A stretch of DNA of 64,000 nucleotides. It comes from Ruminococcaceae bacterium FB2012 (GTDB taxonomy: Bacteria > Bacillota > Clostridia > Oscillospirales > Ruminococcaceae). The notes beneath the pieces were generated by a model. It did not search any database. It saw nothing but the letters and a program-made list of their open reading frames with translations, and had not been told where the DNA came from. A program made the translations under genes and the position numbers. Within the stretch, counting starts at the first letter, position 1, and every line of letters begins with the position of its first letter. The stretch spans positions 62,001-126,000 of the forward strand of contig FMXS01000003.1 of NCBI GenBank assembly GCA_900104495.1, written 5' to 3'. Below are positions 1-8,289 of this stretch, piece after piece.

Positions 1-476
1 TCCCGATGGACCTGGGGATTGGCGGGATTCTCAAACTGCTGAGGGATGTAAACATTCGGGTCGTCGCGGCGCATCTGCTCGGCGATGCGCAGGCACTCGT
101 CCATACACTTGCCGATGTCGCCGTCATCGTGGACAAGGCGCACCTCGGCGCCGTAGTGCTTCACCAGCATCCTTCTTTCGCGGCTGACGGAATCGGGCAT
201 GATTATAACGGTCTTGTAGCCCTTCACCGCGCCTATCAGCGCCAGGCCGATGCCCTGATTTCCGCTGGTGGGCTCCACGATAACGGTGTCCCTGCCGATA
301 AGCCCCGCCTGTTCGGCGGCGGTTATCATATTGTAAGCGGTGCGGGTCTTTATGGAACCGCCCACGTTGAGTCCTTCAAACTTGACAAGCACCTGAGCAG
401 AATCATCGCCGACCATATTAGCAAGCCTTATCAGCGGGGTATGCCCCATTGCCTCAAGAATATTGTTACAGATCAT
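1..476 (-). CDS. cysK: Cysteine synthase (O-acetylserine sulfhydrylase), partial
   Basis: PLP enzyme that makes L-cysteine from O-acetylserine and sulfide in the cytoplasm. Reading the minus strand from the ATG at 476 gives MICNNILEAMGHTPLIRLAN, a typical family N-terminus, then KFEGLNVGGSIKTR, where the lysine of SIKTR is the expected Schiff-base residue, and the PTSGNQGIG loop that binds the substrate carboxylate. About 158 of roughly 310 residues are present; the rest lies outside the window. A GAGGG ribosome site precedes the ATG, and a good promoter lies just upstream. The family also includes cystathionine beta-synthase-like enzymes, so the exact substrate is inferred. Confidence 0.9.
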   Translation of the reverse strand, partial: MICNNILEAMGHTPLIRLANMVGDDSAQVLVKFEGLNVGGSIKTRTAYNMITAAEQAGLIGRDTVIVEPTSGNQGIGLALIGAVKGYKTVIIMPDSVSRERRMLVKHYGAEVRLVHDDGDIGKCMDECLRIAEQMRRDDPNVYIPQQFENPANPQVHR

Positions 477-514
477 TGCAAGCCCTCACATTTCATTTTA
501 CTGCATTCCGTATC

Positions 515-543
515 ATTATATCACAAAAGCGCCCAGCCGTCAA
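515..543 (-). promoter_or_regulatory. Sigma-A promoter of cysK
   Basis: On the minus strand TTGACG (543-538) and TATAAT (520-515) are separated by exactly 17 bp, about 40 bp upstream of the cysK ATG. Confidence 0.8.
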
Positions 544-561
544 GGGAGTATGCGGATAAAA

Positions 562-593
562 AAAGCAAAAAAAGAGCGGGATCTCTCCCGCTC
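562..593 (-). terminator. Intrinsic terminator after glgA
   Basis: GAGCGGGA (574-581) pairs with TCCCGCTC (586-593) around a 4-nt loop; read on the minus strand the stem is followed by a run of seven T. It lies 14 bp past the glgA stop and separates glgA from cysK. Confidence 0.9.
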
Positions 594-606
594 CCGTATA
601 TATTTC

Positions 607-2049
607 TTATCCTATCAGCCAGTCGTACATCTGCCTGTATTTCTCCGCGGAGGCCTGCCAGGAGAAATCCTTCTTCATTGCGCGCTCCACCATTCTGTTC
701 CAGGCGGCGCGGTCGTTGACGTATACCGAATGGGCGAACATCACGGTGTTATACATATCGTGGGCGTTGTAGTGGGTGAAGGAGAAGCCCGTGCCCGTGT
801 CGGTGAACTGGTTGTAGGGCTCCACGGTGTCCTTCAGACCGCCTGTCTCACGGACGATAGGCAGGGTGCCGTAACGGAGGCTCATCAGCTGGGAAAGTCC
901 GCAGGGCTCAAACAGCGACGGCATCAGGAAGGCGTCGCAGGAGGCGTATATCTTGTGGGACATAGCCTCGGAGTAATAAATATTGGCCGATACCTTCTCG
1001 GGATACTTGCCCGCGAACCAGCGGAACATATCCTCGTACTTCTGCTCGCCCGTTCCCAGGACCACAAGCTGTATATCCCGCTGGCAGAGCTTTTCCATCA
1101 TATAGGAGATAAGGTCGAAGCCCTTCTGATCGGTAAGTCTGCTGACAATGCCGATCATAAAGCGGTTGTCGCCGGTGCCGAGACCCAGCTCATGCTGGAG
1201 GGCACGCTTGTTGTCCAGCTTTTTCGGGATAGCGTTGGAGGCGTTGTACTGCACGGGGATATTGCCGTCAGTCTCGGGGTTGAAGTCAACGTAGTCGATG
1301 CCGTTGACTATGCCCCGGAGGTCGTGGGCTCTTGCCCGCATAAGTCCGTCGAGGCCCTCGCCGTAGAAGGGTGTCTTGATCTCCTCGGCGTAGGAATCGG
1401 AAACGGTGGTGATAGCGTCGGCGTAGACAAGTCCGCCCTTGAGCATATTGCCGTCGGGTCCCATAAGGAGCTTGTCGTAGGTCATATAATAATTAGACAG
1501 CCCGGAGATGCGCTGGAACACCAGGGAGTTGTCGTTGCCCTGGAATTTCAGATTGTGGATAGTCATGACCGTCTTGATGCCCCGGAAGAACTCCCCGCCC
1601 TGGAAGCTGTCATTGAGATACACGGGGATAAGTCCCGTCTGCCAGTCGTGGCAGTGGATAAGGTCGGGACGGAAGCCGATGACGGGCAGTGCCGACAGCA
1701 CGGCACGGTCAAAGAACATGAACTTCTCAATGTCCCAATGCCAGTCGATATAGGGCTTGGGGCCGGAGAAATAGGACTCGTTGTCTATGAAGTAGAAATG
1801 CACGCCGTCGTACTCCGTTTCGAGGACGCCCACATAACGGTCCTCACCGTTGAAGCCCATATAGAAGTGGGTGACATACTTCATCATGTCCTTCCACTTC
1901 TGAGCCATGCATTCATACTTGGGCATGATGACACGGATATCGTACTGCGACTTATCGAAGCACTTGGGCAGGGAGCCCACAACATCGGCAAGACCGCCTG
2001 TCTTTATAAAGGGAACGACCTCCGACGAGGCAAAGAGAATATTTTTCAT
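607..2049 (-). CDS. glgA: Glycogen synthase, ADP-glucose type (GT5)
   Basis: Transfers glucose from ADP-glucose to the growing alpha-1,4-glucan in glycogen synthesis. The 480-residue protein begins MKNILFASSEVVPFIKTGGLADV; KTGGLADV is the ADP-glucose binding signature of bacterial GlgA. The C-terminal Rossmann half holds EPCGLSQLMSLRYG, with the conserved glutamates of the GT-B retaining enzymes, followed by IVRETGGLKDTV. Length is normal for the family. It has its own promoter and terminator, so it is monocistronic here; no glgC or glgB is in the window. An intracellular glucan store is inferred. Confidence 0.96.
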   Translation of the reverse strand: MKNILFASSEVVPFIKTGGLADVVGSLPKCFDKSQYDIRVIMPKYECMAQKWKDMMKYVTHFYMGFNGEDRYVGVLETEYDGVHFYFIDNESYFSGPKPYIDWHWDIEKFMFFDRAVLSALPVIGFRPDLIHCHDWQTGLIPVYLNDSFQGGEFFRGIKTVMTIHNLKFQGNDNSLVFQRISGLSNYYMTYDKLLMGPDGNMLKGGLVYADAITTVSDSYAEEIKTPFYGEGLDGLMRARAHDLRGIVNGIDYVDFNPETDGNIPVQYNASNAIPKKLDNKRALQHELGLGTGDNRFMIGIVSRLTDQKGFDLISYMMEKLCQRDIQLVVLGTGEQKYEDMFRWFAGKYPEKVSANIYYSEAMSHKIYASCDAFLMPSLFEPCGLSQLMSLRYGTLPIVRETGGLKDTVEPYNQFTDTGTGFSFTHYNAHDMYNTVMFAHSVYVNDRAAWNRMVERAMKKDFSWQASAEKYRQMYDWLIG

Positions 2050-2091
2050 AACGGCACATCCTTTCTGTTAAACGCACGGTATCATACATTT

Positions 2092-2120
2092 ATTCTATCA
2101 TACAATTCCGCATTCGTCAA
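2092..2120 (-). promoter_or_regulatory. Sigma-A promoter of glgA
   Basis: Minus strand TTGACG (2120-2115), 17-bp spacer, TAGAAT (2097-2092), about 43 bp before the glgA start. It is divergent from the pfkB promoter; between them lies the palindrome GCAAATATTTGC (2131-2142), a possible shared operator. Confidence 0.75.
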
Positions 2121-2150
2121 CGGTTTTGATGCAAATATTTGCATCCGGGA

Positions 2151-2179
2151 TTGAATAATCCTGTCGGATGTGGTATAAT
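2151..2179 (+). promoter_or_regulatory. Sigma-A promoter of the PfkB-family kinase gene
   Basis: TTGAAT (2151-2156), 17-bp spacer, TATAAT (2174-2179), 35 bp before the ATG at 2215. Confidence 0.8.
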
Positions 2180-2214
2180 TACGGTACATACAGTTCTGAA
2201 ACGGAGGTCACGCA

Positions 2215-3114
2215 ATGGTATATACAGTCACATTCAATCCGGCGATAGATTATGTCATGCATCCCGCCCGGATAATTCCCGGAGAGGTGAACCGCTCCGC
2301 CCGAGAGGAGATCTATTTCGGTGGAAAGGGCATCAACGTTTCGGCGGTGCTGGAGGAGCTGGGAGTTGAGTCGTCCGCACTGGGCTTCACCGCTGGCTTT
2401 ACCGGCGAGGCTATTGAAAAGGGCGTTGCGGCTATGGGCATCACCTCGGATTTCGTCCGGCTGGAAAAGGGCTGTTCACGGATAAACGTCAAACTCAAGG
2501 CCGAACAGGAGACCGAGATCAACGGCGGCGGCCCCGAAATAAGCGCCGATGCTCTGGAGACTCTGTTCTCCAAGCTGGACGGGCTTTGCGACGGCGACAC
2601 GCTGGTACTGGCGGGGAGCATACCCTCTTCCCTGCCCGCGGACATCTACGAGCGCATACTTGAACGGCTGTCGGACAGAAATATCCGCGCAGCCGTGGAT
2701 GCCGCCGGCAAACTGCTGATGAACGTGCTGAAATACAGGCCCTTCGTCATCAAGCCCAACGTTCAGGAACTGGGAGAGCTTTTCGGACGGGTCCTCGTCA
2801 CCGATGACGAGATCTTCACCTGCGCCGAAGAACTTCGCCGAATGGGGGCGAAAAACGTGCTGGTCTCCATGGCCGGAGAGGGGTCCCTGCTTATCGACGA
2901 AAACGGCCTCCGTCACCGCATCGGAGTATGCAAAGGAGAAGTGAAGAACTCCGTGGGCGCCGGAGATTCCATGCTGGCGGGCTTCCTGGCGGGCTGCGGC
3001 AGGGGCTATGACTACGCTCTGAAGCTCGGCACCGCCTGCGGAGGTGCCACCGCCTTTTCGGAGGGCTTGGCGACAAAGGAGAAGATAGAAGAAATGCTCG
3101 GGCAGCTGATATGA
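2215..3114 (+). CDS. pfkB: 1-phosphofructokinase-type PfkB family sugar kinase
   Basis: ATP-dependent kinase of the ribokinase/PfkB fold, most like 1-phosphofructokinase (fructose 1-phosphate to fructose 1,6-bisphosphate) or tagatose-6-phosphate kinase. MVYTVTFNPAIDYVM is the classic start of that subgroup; GGKGINVS (about residues 41-48) is PfkB signature 1, and NSVGAGDSMLAGFLAG near residue 250 is signature 2 with the catalytic Asp of GAGDS. Length (299 aa) is normal. The start is fixed by CGGAGGTC nine bases upstream. No fructose PTS gene is next to it, so the substrate cannot be settled from context. Confidence 0.9.
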   Translation: MVYTVTFNPAIDYVMHPARIIPGEVNRSAREEIYFGGKGINVSAVLEELGVESSALGFTAGFTGEAIEKGVAAMGITSDFVRLEKGCSRINVKLKAEQETEINGGGPEISADALETLFSKLDGLCDGDTLVLAGSIPSSLPADIYERILERLSDRNIRAAVDAAGKLLMNVLKYRPFVIKPNVQELGELFGRVLVTDDEIFTCAEELRRMGAKNVLVSMAGEGSLLIDENGLRHRIGVCKGEVKNSVGAGDSMLAGFLAGCGRGYDYALKLGTACGGATAFSEGLATKEKIEEMLGQLI

Positions 3115-3136
3115 CCGACGGAGAAAGAGGTGCGAT

Positions 3137-4177
3137 ATGTTATACACTGCGAAGATAGAACAGACATCGGCTTATCCCAAGCGGATGCACTATATGCCGA
3201 ACACGGATACATTCGAGGCCAAGGACTGCGAAAGCCTGTCCTATATCAGAAACGTCCCTCAGCCCTCGGGGTGGATAAAGGAATCGGGCACTCCGCCCTG
3301 CGAGCATCTTGACGTTATCGTTATGACCGACGGGGTCTGCCGGCTCGGGCAGGAGATACCCGTTCGGGTCATAGGCGTTTTCTGCCGAAACGACGGCGAC
3401 AGCAAGCTCATCGCTGTCCCGGCGGACCGCTCCGAGACGGAGTTTTCCCAGCTCTCCGACAGAGAGAAAGAGGATCTCCGACGGCTTTACCCGAAACTCG
3501 GCGAAGGCGAGGGCTGGTTTGGCAGAGAACGTGCGGAACAGGTGATCTCCGGCTTTTTCAGCCGAAGAAAGCGGAAGTTCATCATCACGGTTCAGCACAC
3601 CGAATCGGAGCATCATGTCAACGGACACATCGGCGCCTGGGGGGACTGGCCCCTGACCGAACGGGGACGGCAGCAGGCCTTTGAGATCGGCAAATGTCTG
3701 CTTTGGGAGGACTGTCACCGCGGCTATGTGATGTACTGCTCCGACTTGAAAAGAGCGGCTCAGACGGCGGAGGAGATAAACCGTACCCTTCATATCGAGC
3801 CCGTGATGACGGAGGTCATCAGAGAGGTCAATGCCGGCGAAGGCAACGGCAAGCTCCGGGAGTGGTACCGGGAGCATAAGGCTCCCGCATCGGGGTACGA
3901 CCCCGACTACAAGCCCTTCCCCGACGCGGAATCCGACCGCGAGCTTTGGGAAAGACTGCTTCCGTTTTACAGACAGACCACGGAAAGCACCGAGGAACGA
4001 ATCCTTATCGTTTCCCACGGGACGGCTTTAAGCTTCCTCCAGTCGATGATAATGGGATACAGCTTCGAGGACATCGCCCGTTTCCGTTTCAGCGGCAGCG
4101 GCGGTTCGGTATCGAAATTCATCCTCGAGCCCAACGGCAAGACGGTGGCCTGCTATATCAATCAGCGGTGGTGCTGA
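3137..4177 (+). CDS. Pyrophosphatase-like domain fused to a histidine phosphatase domain
   Basis: Two-domain protein of 346 residues. Residues about 1-150 resemble a family I soluble inorganic pyrophosphatase (LDVIVMTDG..., then IPVRVIGVF and KLIAVPADRS), but the metal-binding stretch usually written DGDPLD reads PCEHLD, so it is probably not an active PPase. Residues about 155-346 form a histidine phosphatase (phosphoglycerate mutase superfamily): GHIGAWGDWPLTERGRQQA, SDLKRAAQTAEEI and VSHGTAL are clear, but the usual RHGET start of the domain is QHTES. The nucleophile His is kept and the neighbouring Arg is changed to Gln. It follows pfkB by 22 bp and is probably co-transcribed. Substrate unknown; a phosphosugar or nucleotide is a guess. 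Confidence 0.75.
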   Translation: MLYTAKIEQTSAYPKRMHYMPNTDTFEAKDCESLSYIRNVPQPSGWIKESGTPPCEHLDVIVMTDGVCRLGQEIPVRVIGVFCRNDGDSKLIAVPADRSETEFSQLSDREKEDLRRLYPKLGEGEGWFGRERAEQVISGFFSRRKRKFIITVQHTESEHHVNGHIGAWGDWPLTERGRQQAFEIGKCLLWEDCHRGYVMYCSDLKRAAQTAEEINRTLHIEPVMTEVIREVNAGEGNGKLREWYREHKAPASGYDPDYKPFPDAESDRELWERLLPFYRQTTESTEERILIVSHGTALSFLQSMIMGYSFEDIARFRFSGSGGSVSKFILEPNGKTVACYINQRWC

Positions 4178-4198
4178 CAGCGGATGATCTATCCGCTA

Positions 4199-4227
4199 TT
4201 GACATTGTCGGAGGAATATGTTATAAT
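4199..4227 (+). promoter_or_regulatory. Consensus sigma-A promoter of the polyamine operon
   Basis: TTGACA (4199-4204), exactly 17 bp, TATAAT (4222-4227): full matches at both hexamers, so a strong promoter. Transcription should start near 4234, leaving about 268 nt of leader before speA. Confidence 0.9.
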
Positions 4228-4233
4228 AGATCT

Positions 4234-4484
4234 GGCCGAGAAGATCGGCCGCGACCGCTTTCCCGCTGGAGGAAAGCCAAGCCCGGACGGACAGGCGGGT
4301 CGAAAGCCGAAACGCAGAGTAAAGGCTCTGCATTATTGATTGAGTTAAGAGCTCAAATTTTATAAGTTATAATATCACTTGTGAAACGGTCAATAAGAAA
4401 TCGGCGCTTGCTCCGGATGTCTGTGCGAATCTTGCACTAACACGTTAATGACTTGCAGGTGGATATTTTCACCTGCGTTTTTTT
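4234..4484 (+). ncRNA. Structured leader RNA of the polyamine operon (candidate riboswitch or attenuator)
   Basis: No ORF is convincing here. The transcript can form a series of stems: GGCCGA/TCGGCC near 4234-4250, GCTTTCC/GGAAAGC near 4256-4277, GCAGAG/CTCTGC near 4312-4330, TTGAG/CTCAA near 4342-4357, GTGC/GCAC near 4423-4437, then a terminator at 4455-4484. The layout of strong promoter, compact folded RNA, terminator and Shine-Dalgarno is that of a transcriptional riboswitch. I could not match it to T-box, cobalamin, SAM, lysine, guanidine or c-di-GMP consensus. An independent small RNA ending at the terminator, with speA expressed by read-through, is the alternative. Confidence 0.55.
4455..4484 (+). 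terminator. Intrinsic terminator in the speA leader
   Basis: GCAGGTG (4455-4461) pairs with CACCTGC (4470-4476), followed by G and seven T (4478-4484). It ends 17 bp before the speA ATG, so it must be read through or opened for the operon to be expressed. Confidence 0.9.
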
Positions 4485-4501
4485 GTTTTGGAGAGAATGC
4501 T

Positions 4502-5950
4502 ATGGATATTGAGAAGCAAAAATCAGCCCCCGTATACGAGGCTCTTGAAAGATTCAGACGGCAGAGAGTCGTGCCCTTTGACGTGCCGGGACATAAGCGC
4601 GGCAGAGGCAATCCCGAGCTGGTAAAGCTGCTGGGAGAGCAGTGCGTCAGCCTGGACGTAAACTCCATGAAGCCCCTTGACAATCTGTGCCACCCGATCT
4701 CGGTGATCTATGATGCCGAGTCGCTGGCAGCAGATGCTTTCGGTGCGGCTCACGCCTATTTTATGGTGGGAGGCACCACCTCGTCGGTGCAGAGCATGAT
4801 ACTCACCGCCTGCAAGGCCGGGGACAAGATCATCCTGCCCCGGAACGTTCACCGGAGCGTCATCAACGCGCTGGTGCTGTGCGGAGCCGAGCCGGTCTAC
4901 GTCGATCCCGACGTGGACAAGCACATCGGCATTGCTCTCGGTATGGAGCTTTCCCAGGTGGAGCAGGCTATCCGCGACAACCCGGGAGCAACGGCGGTGT
5001 TCGTGAACAATCCCACTTATTACGGGATATGCTCCGACCTGCGGTCTATCGTGAAGATAGCCCACGAGCATAATATGCTGGTGCTGGTGGACGAGGCTCA
5101 CGGCACGCATCTTTCCTTTAACGAGAATCTTCCCGTTTCGGCTATGGAGGCCGGCGCGGATATGGCTGCGGTGTCCATGCACAAATCCGGCGGGAGTCTG
5201 ACGCAAAGCTCTCTGCTGCTGCTGGGAGAAAATATCAACACCCGCTATGTCGAGCAGATAATCAACCTCACGCAGACCACCTCGGCTTCCTATCTGCTGC
5301 TGTCAAGCCTGGATATTTCCCGAAGAAACCTGGCTCTGCGGGGCAGGGAGTCCTTTGAGAAGGTGGCAAAAATGGCAGAGTACGCCAGAGAGGAGATCAA
5401 CTCCATCGGCGGCTATTACGCCTACGGCAAGGACCTGGTCAACGGCGGGAGCATCTTCGATTTCGACGTTACGAAGCTGTCGGTGTATACCCGTGACATC
5501 GGTCTGACGGGAATTGAGGTCTACGACCTGCTCCGGGACGAATACGACATACAGATCGAGTTCGGTGACATCGGAAACATCCTCGCCTACATTTCCATAG
5601 GCGACCGCATACAGGACATCGAAAGACTGGTGGGAGCGCTGGAGGACATCAAGCGGCTCTACTCGAAGCCGGTGTCGCTGCTGCACAATGCGGAGTATAT
5701 CACTCCCATAGTTGCGGCCACGCCGCAGAAGGCATTCTATGCCGAAAAGGAACTTATTCCGATACAGGAGACCGAAGGACGCATCTGCGGAGAGTTCGTG
5801 ATGTGCTATCCTCCGGGGATACCGATACTGGCTCCGGGAGAAATGATAACCCGTGAGATCATCGACTACACGCTTTTTGCCAAGGAGAAGGGCTGCTCCA
5901 TGCAGGGACCCGAGGACGGAAGTCTTGAACGGCTGAACGTGCTGAAATGA
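4502..5950 (+). CDS. speA: Arginine decarboxylase (Orn/Lys/Arg decarboxylase, fold I, PLP)
   Basis: PLP-dependent decarboxylase, 482 aa, of the short Gram-positive SpeA/Cad type; arginine to agmatine is the reading best supported by the agmatine genes downstream. MDIEKQKSAPVYEALERFRR opens it, VPFDVPGHKRGRGNP is the family motif, VDEAHGTH carries the PLP-ring aspartate, and SMHKSGGSLTQSS the Schiff-base lysine (about residue 230). I chose the ATG at 4502 because a GGAGAG sits just before it and the leader terminator lies upstream; an in-frame start at 4448 would run through that terminator. First gene of the polyamine cluster. Lysine or ornithine specificity cannot be excluded by sequence alone. 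Confidence 0.93.
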   Translation: MDIEKQKSAPVYEALERFRRQRVVPFDVPGHKRGRGNPELVKLLGEQCVSLDVNSMKPLDNLCHPISVIYDAESLAADAFGAAHAYFMVGGTTSSVQSMILTACKAGDKIILPRNVHRSVINALVLCGAEPVYVDPDVDKHIGIALGMELSQVEQAIRDNPGATAVFVNNPTYYGICSDLRSIVKIAHEHNMLVLVDEAHGTHLSFNENLPVSAMEAGADMAAVSMHKSGGSLTQSSLLLLGENINTRYVEQIINLTQTTSASYLLLSSLDISRRNLALRGRESFEKVAKMAEYAREEINSIGGYYAYGKDLVNGGSIFDFDVTKLSVYTRDIGLTGIEVYDLLRDEYDIQIEFGDIGNILAYISIGDRIQDIERLVGALEDIKRLYSKPVSLLHNAEYITPIVAATPQKAFYAEKELIPIQETEGRICGEFVMCYPPGIPILAPGEMITREIIDYTLFAKEKGCSMQGPEDGSLERLNVLK

Positions 5951-6549
5951 AAGAGCCTATGGAGAAACAGTACCCGCTGACAGGGACACCCGAAAGAAAA
6001 TTTACGGCCTGCCTCGAAGCTGCGGGCTGGCACAAGGGCCGGAAAATCAGCCCCGAAACGATGAAGACGATCGTGGATTTCTATGCCACCGGCGGGATAA
6101 CTCTGCCTGCGGGAGCGAAGAACTTCATCCGGGAATTTCACGGCCTTGCGGAGGGCTGGTATCTCAACCTCTCCGCCGAGAAGTATTCGTGGTACCCGCC
6201 ACATACGCTGTTCAAGATCTTCCCCGACAGCGAGGCCGAGGGGCTCGATTATGCCGCAAGGCTGGACCGTGAGGAGGAGCCTCTGTGGGTGCAGGAGAAT
6301 CTCGAGGAAATGTGCGAGCTTGCGGGAGAGCCCGTGGTGTGGATAGGCATTATCGGGAATGAGTATCCGGTGAAGATATATATGGGCAGCACGAGCAAGC
6401 TGTTTGTTATGTCGGCCTGGAACGATACTGCCGTATTCGGCTCGCTTCAGGAATTGATGATAAACAGTTTTCAGCATCATCCCGAGTGGAGCTTCGTGAC
6501 GATGCGGCAGAAGTATTTAGTGCCCGGAAGACCTATACCTAAAAGATAG
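5947..6549 (+). CDS. SUKH-3 family protein (immunity-like)
   Basis: A 200-residue protein matching the SUKH-3 pattern: LEAAGWHKGRKISP, then GITLPAGAKNFIREFHGLA, where the small GxxLP and FxxxFxG positions are typical, and a C-terminal GSTSKLFVMSAWND region. SUKH proteins are best known as immunity proteins against polymorphic toxins, often in tandem clusters with unrelated immunity domains. It overlaps the speA stop by 4 bp (ATGA), so it is translationally coupled to speA, an odd place for an immunity gene. No toxin is present in the window. Function in polyamine metabolism cannot be excluded. Confidence 0.7.
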   Translation: MKEPMEKQYPLTGTPERKFTACLEAAGWHKGRKISPETMKTIVDFYATGGITLPAGAKNFIREFHGLAEGWYLNLSAEKYSWYPPHTLFKIFPDSEAEGLDYAARLDREEEPLWVQENLEEMCELAGEPVVWIGIIGNEYPVKIYMGSTSKLFVMSAWNDTAVFGSLQELMINSFQHHPEWSFVTMRQKYLVPGRPIPKR

Positions 6550-6565
6550 ATAAGGAGCCAAAGCT

Positions 6566-7396
6566 ATGGAATATCCCTTTAAAATCGGCTCGGGAATACT
6601 CCCCGAGAACAGAAAAGAGATCTTTTACGAAGAGCCCCACGAGTATCTTATCATGGTCGGCGGGGGAAGCACCTACGGCGCTAAATGGGGCGGCAATGAC
6701 GCTATCCCCACCGCCACGACTTATATACTGGGCTCCATTGATCTGACCACCGGCGAACGCACCGAGGGAAAAACGATATTCACATGGCAGATCACTGAGG
6801 AAGAATATCAGAAACGGATCTACGCACAGTATTTCAAGGAGGGCGTCAAGTACAGGATAAAGGGCTTCCCTTCCAAAAAAAGCAGCGGGTTCTATCCCAT
6901 TGAAGTGCTGGGGACCGTGAACAGGATGCCTTTCCTCGACGCTCTGTGGAGAGATTATCTCGCCCCGGTGTTCATGCACTCCGAGCTCTTCGGAGAAATG
7001 GAGCTCAACAAGCGCTACGGCTACTTCCACGCGGATTTTGACTGGCTGGGAACGGAAATAGAGGTGTCCTTCAACACCGACGAGGAGGAGGACGAAAAGT
7101 GCCTTGCCAACCTTGAGCAGTTCTGCCGTGAGGCGGAACGGCGGGACAAGGAGGTCCGGGACTTTGCCGCTGAAGAGCTTACATACCTTGCCAACGACTG
7201 GCGGGACGACGATCACCTTGACCACGAGATCACCGAGGAGGAGTTCAAGACCCGCATAAAGATCAGCAGCGTGGAAATGTCCGCGGATGGAGATTACGAC
7301 GTCTGGTTTGATGACGACGATATGTTTGCGGGGCACTCCGTCCACATAAGCGGCGACGCTTTGGACGCCCCAAACTATTCAGCGATGGAGGGCTGA
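6566..7396 (+). CDS. DUF2262 domain protein, copy 1
   Basis: A 276-residue soluble, acidic protein. The C-terminal half (from about residue 150) has the DUF2262 pattern FDWLGTEIEVSF, LANLEQFCREAERRDKEVRDFA and a closing acidic strand region; the N-terminal half has YILGSIDLTTGERTEGK. It is a clear paralogue of the next gene, sharing the opening GSGILPENRK/GGGEMPESRL, DLTTGER, the LFGEMELNKRYGYF/MFGDMQIKDEYEAY block and FDWLGT. Good ribosome site (AAGGAGCC) 16 bp after the SUKH gene. DUF2262 has no assigned biochemical function; association with a SUKH gene suggests an immunity-type role, which is inference. Confidence 0.7.
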   Translation: MEYPFKIGSGILPENRKEIFYEEPHEYLIMVGGGSTYGAKWGGNDAIPTATTYILGSIDLTTGERTEGKTIFTWQITEEEYQKRIYAQYFKEGVKYRIKGFPSKKSSGFYPIEVLGTVNRMPFLDALWRDYLAPVFMHSELFGEMELNKRYGYFHADFDWLGTEIEVSFNTDEEEDEKCLANLEQFCREAERRDKEVRDFAAEELTYLANDWRDDDHLDHEITEEEFKTRIKISSVEMSADGDYDVWFDDDDMFAGHSVHISGDALDAPNYSAMEG

Positions 7397-7424
7397 GGCA
7401 TTATTCTCAAAGGAGGAACGGATC

Positions 7425-8243
7425 ATGCGGCGTCCCTACAGGATAGGCGGCGGGGAAATGCCCGAGAGCCGGCTGGATCAGTTCCTGCCGGAACAGCACG
7501 AATACCTTGCAGCCACCATGGGAATGGGAGAGCAGTATCACAAAAAGGGTGAACGTCCTCTCGGGGTATCCATGTGGATCCTCGGATATATCGACCTGAC
7601 TACCGGCGAACGGCGCTCCGCAAAGGATATTCTGATATGGGAGCCCACCGACGATGAGCTTCAGGACGACAGATATATTACTCTTTTCCGTGAGCAGACG
7701 GTCTATCGCGTCAGATGTCACCCGCCGTTAAGATACACCGGGATGTTAAGCGGGCTGTTCGTCACCGAGATAATCAAAGCAGGGGTCTGCGATCCTTTTC
7801 TGTGGGAGCTTATCCGTGAGTACAAGGACGGCCTGCACCTTATGTCGGAGATGTTCGGGGATATGCAGATAAAGGACGAATATGAAGCCTACTCTGCAAG
7901 GTTCGACTGGCTGGGAACGGATATCGAGGTGACGGTCTCGGGGGAATACTCCCCTTACACGAATCCTCTTTCTTATCTTGAAGCCTTCTGCCGCGATGCC
8001 GCACGTCACGACAGGGAACTGCGGGAATTTGCCGCATCAAAGCTTCTGACAAAAGCAATTGAACTGACAGGTACGGCTCTGACCGAAGAGGGATTTGCCG
8101 AGGGCATGAAAGTGAACTGTATAGAAATGTATTTCGACGGAGAATATGAGGCATTTCTCTCCTTCGGAGATTATGAGATAAGCATCTGGGGAGATACCAG
8201 CGGGCCGAAGAAAGCCTATATCGACCGCAGATATGAATACTGA
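7425..8243 (+). CDS. DUF2262 domain protein, copy 2
   Basis: A 272-residue paralogue of the preceding gene with the same order of blocks: GGGEMPESRL near the start, YIDLTTGERRSAKD, MFGDMQIKDEYEAYSARFDWLGTDIEV, and LEAFCRDAARHDRELREFAASK. The two copies have diverged too far to be a recent duplication (roughly one third identity by eye), so both seem to be maintained. An AAAGGAGGAACG ribosome site precedes the ATG. Same operon as speA upstream and speE downstream. Function unknown. Confidence 0.7.
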   Translation: MRRPYRIGGGEMPESRLDQFLPEQHEYLAATMGMGEQYHKKGERPLGVSMWILGYIDLTTGERRSAKDILIWEPTDDELQDDRYITLFREQTVYRVRCHPPLRYTGMLSGLFVTEIIKAGVCDPFLWELIREYKDGLHLMSEMFGDMQIKDEYEAYSARFDWLGTDIEVTVSGEYSPYTNPLSYLEAFCRDAARHDRELREFAASKLLTKAIELTGTALTEEGFAEGMKVNCIEMYFDGEYEAFLSFGDYEISIWGDTSGPKKAYIDRRYEY

Positions 8244-8289
8244 CAGCGCCGTACCCTCAACGGGGCGGCGGGAACGGGAGTGAAGCAGC

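Noticed and set aside
463..2154. 563-codon plus-strand open frame opposite glgA
   Set aside because: Shadow of glgA and the cysK promoter region; no start signal and no recognisable domain.
4234..4340. RNase P-like phrase GAGGAAAG in the speA leader
   Set aside because: It is the 3' side of a simple hairpin (GCTTTCC/GGAAAGC), and other RNase P conserved regions are missing.
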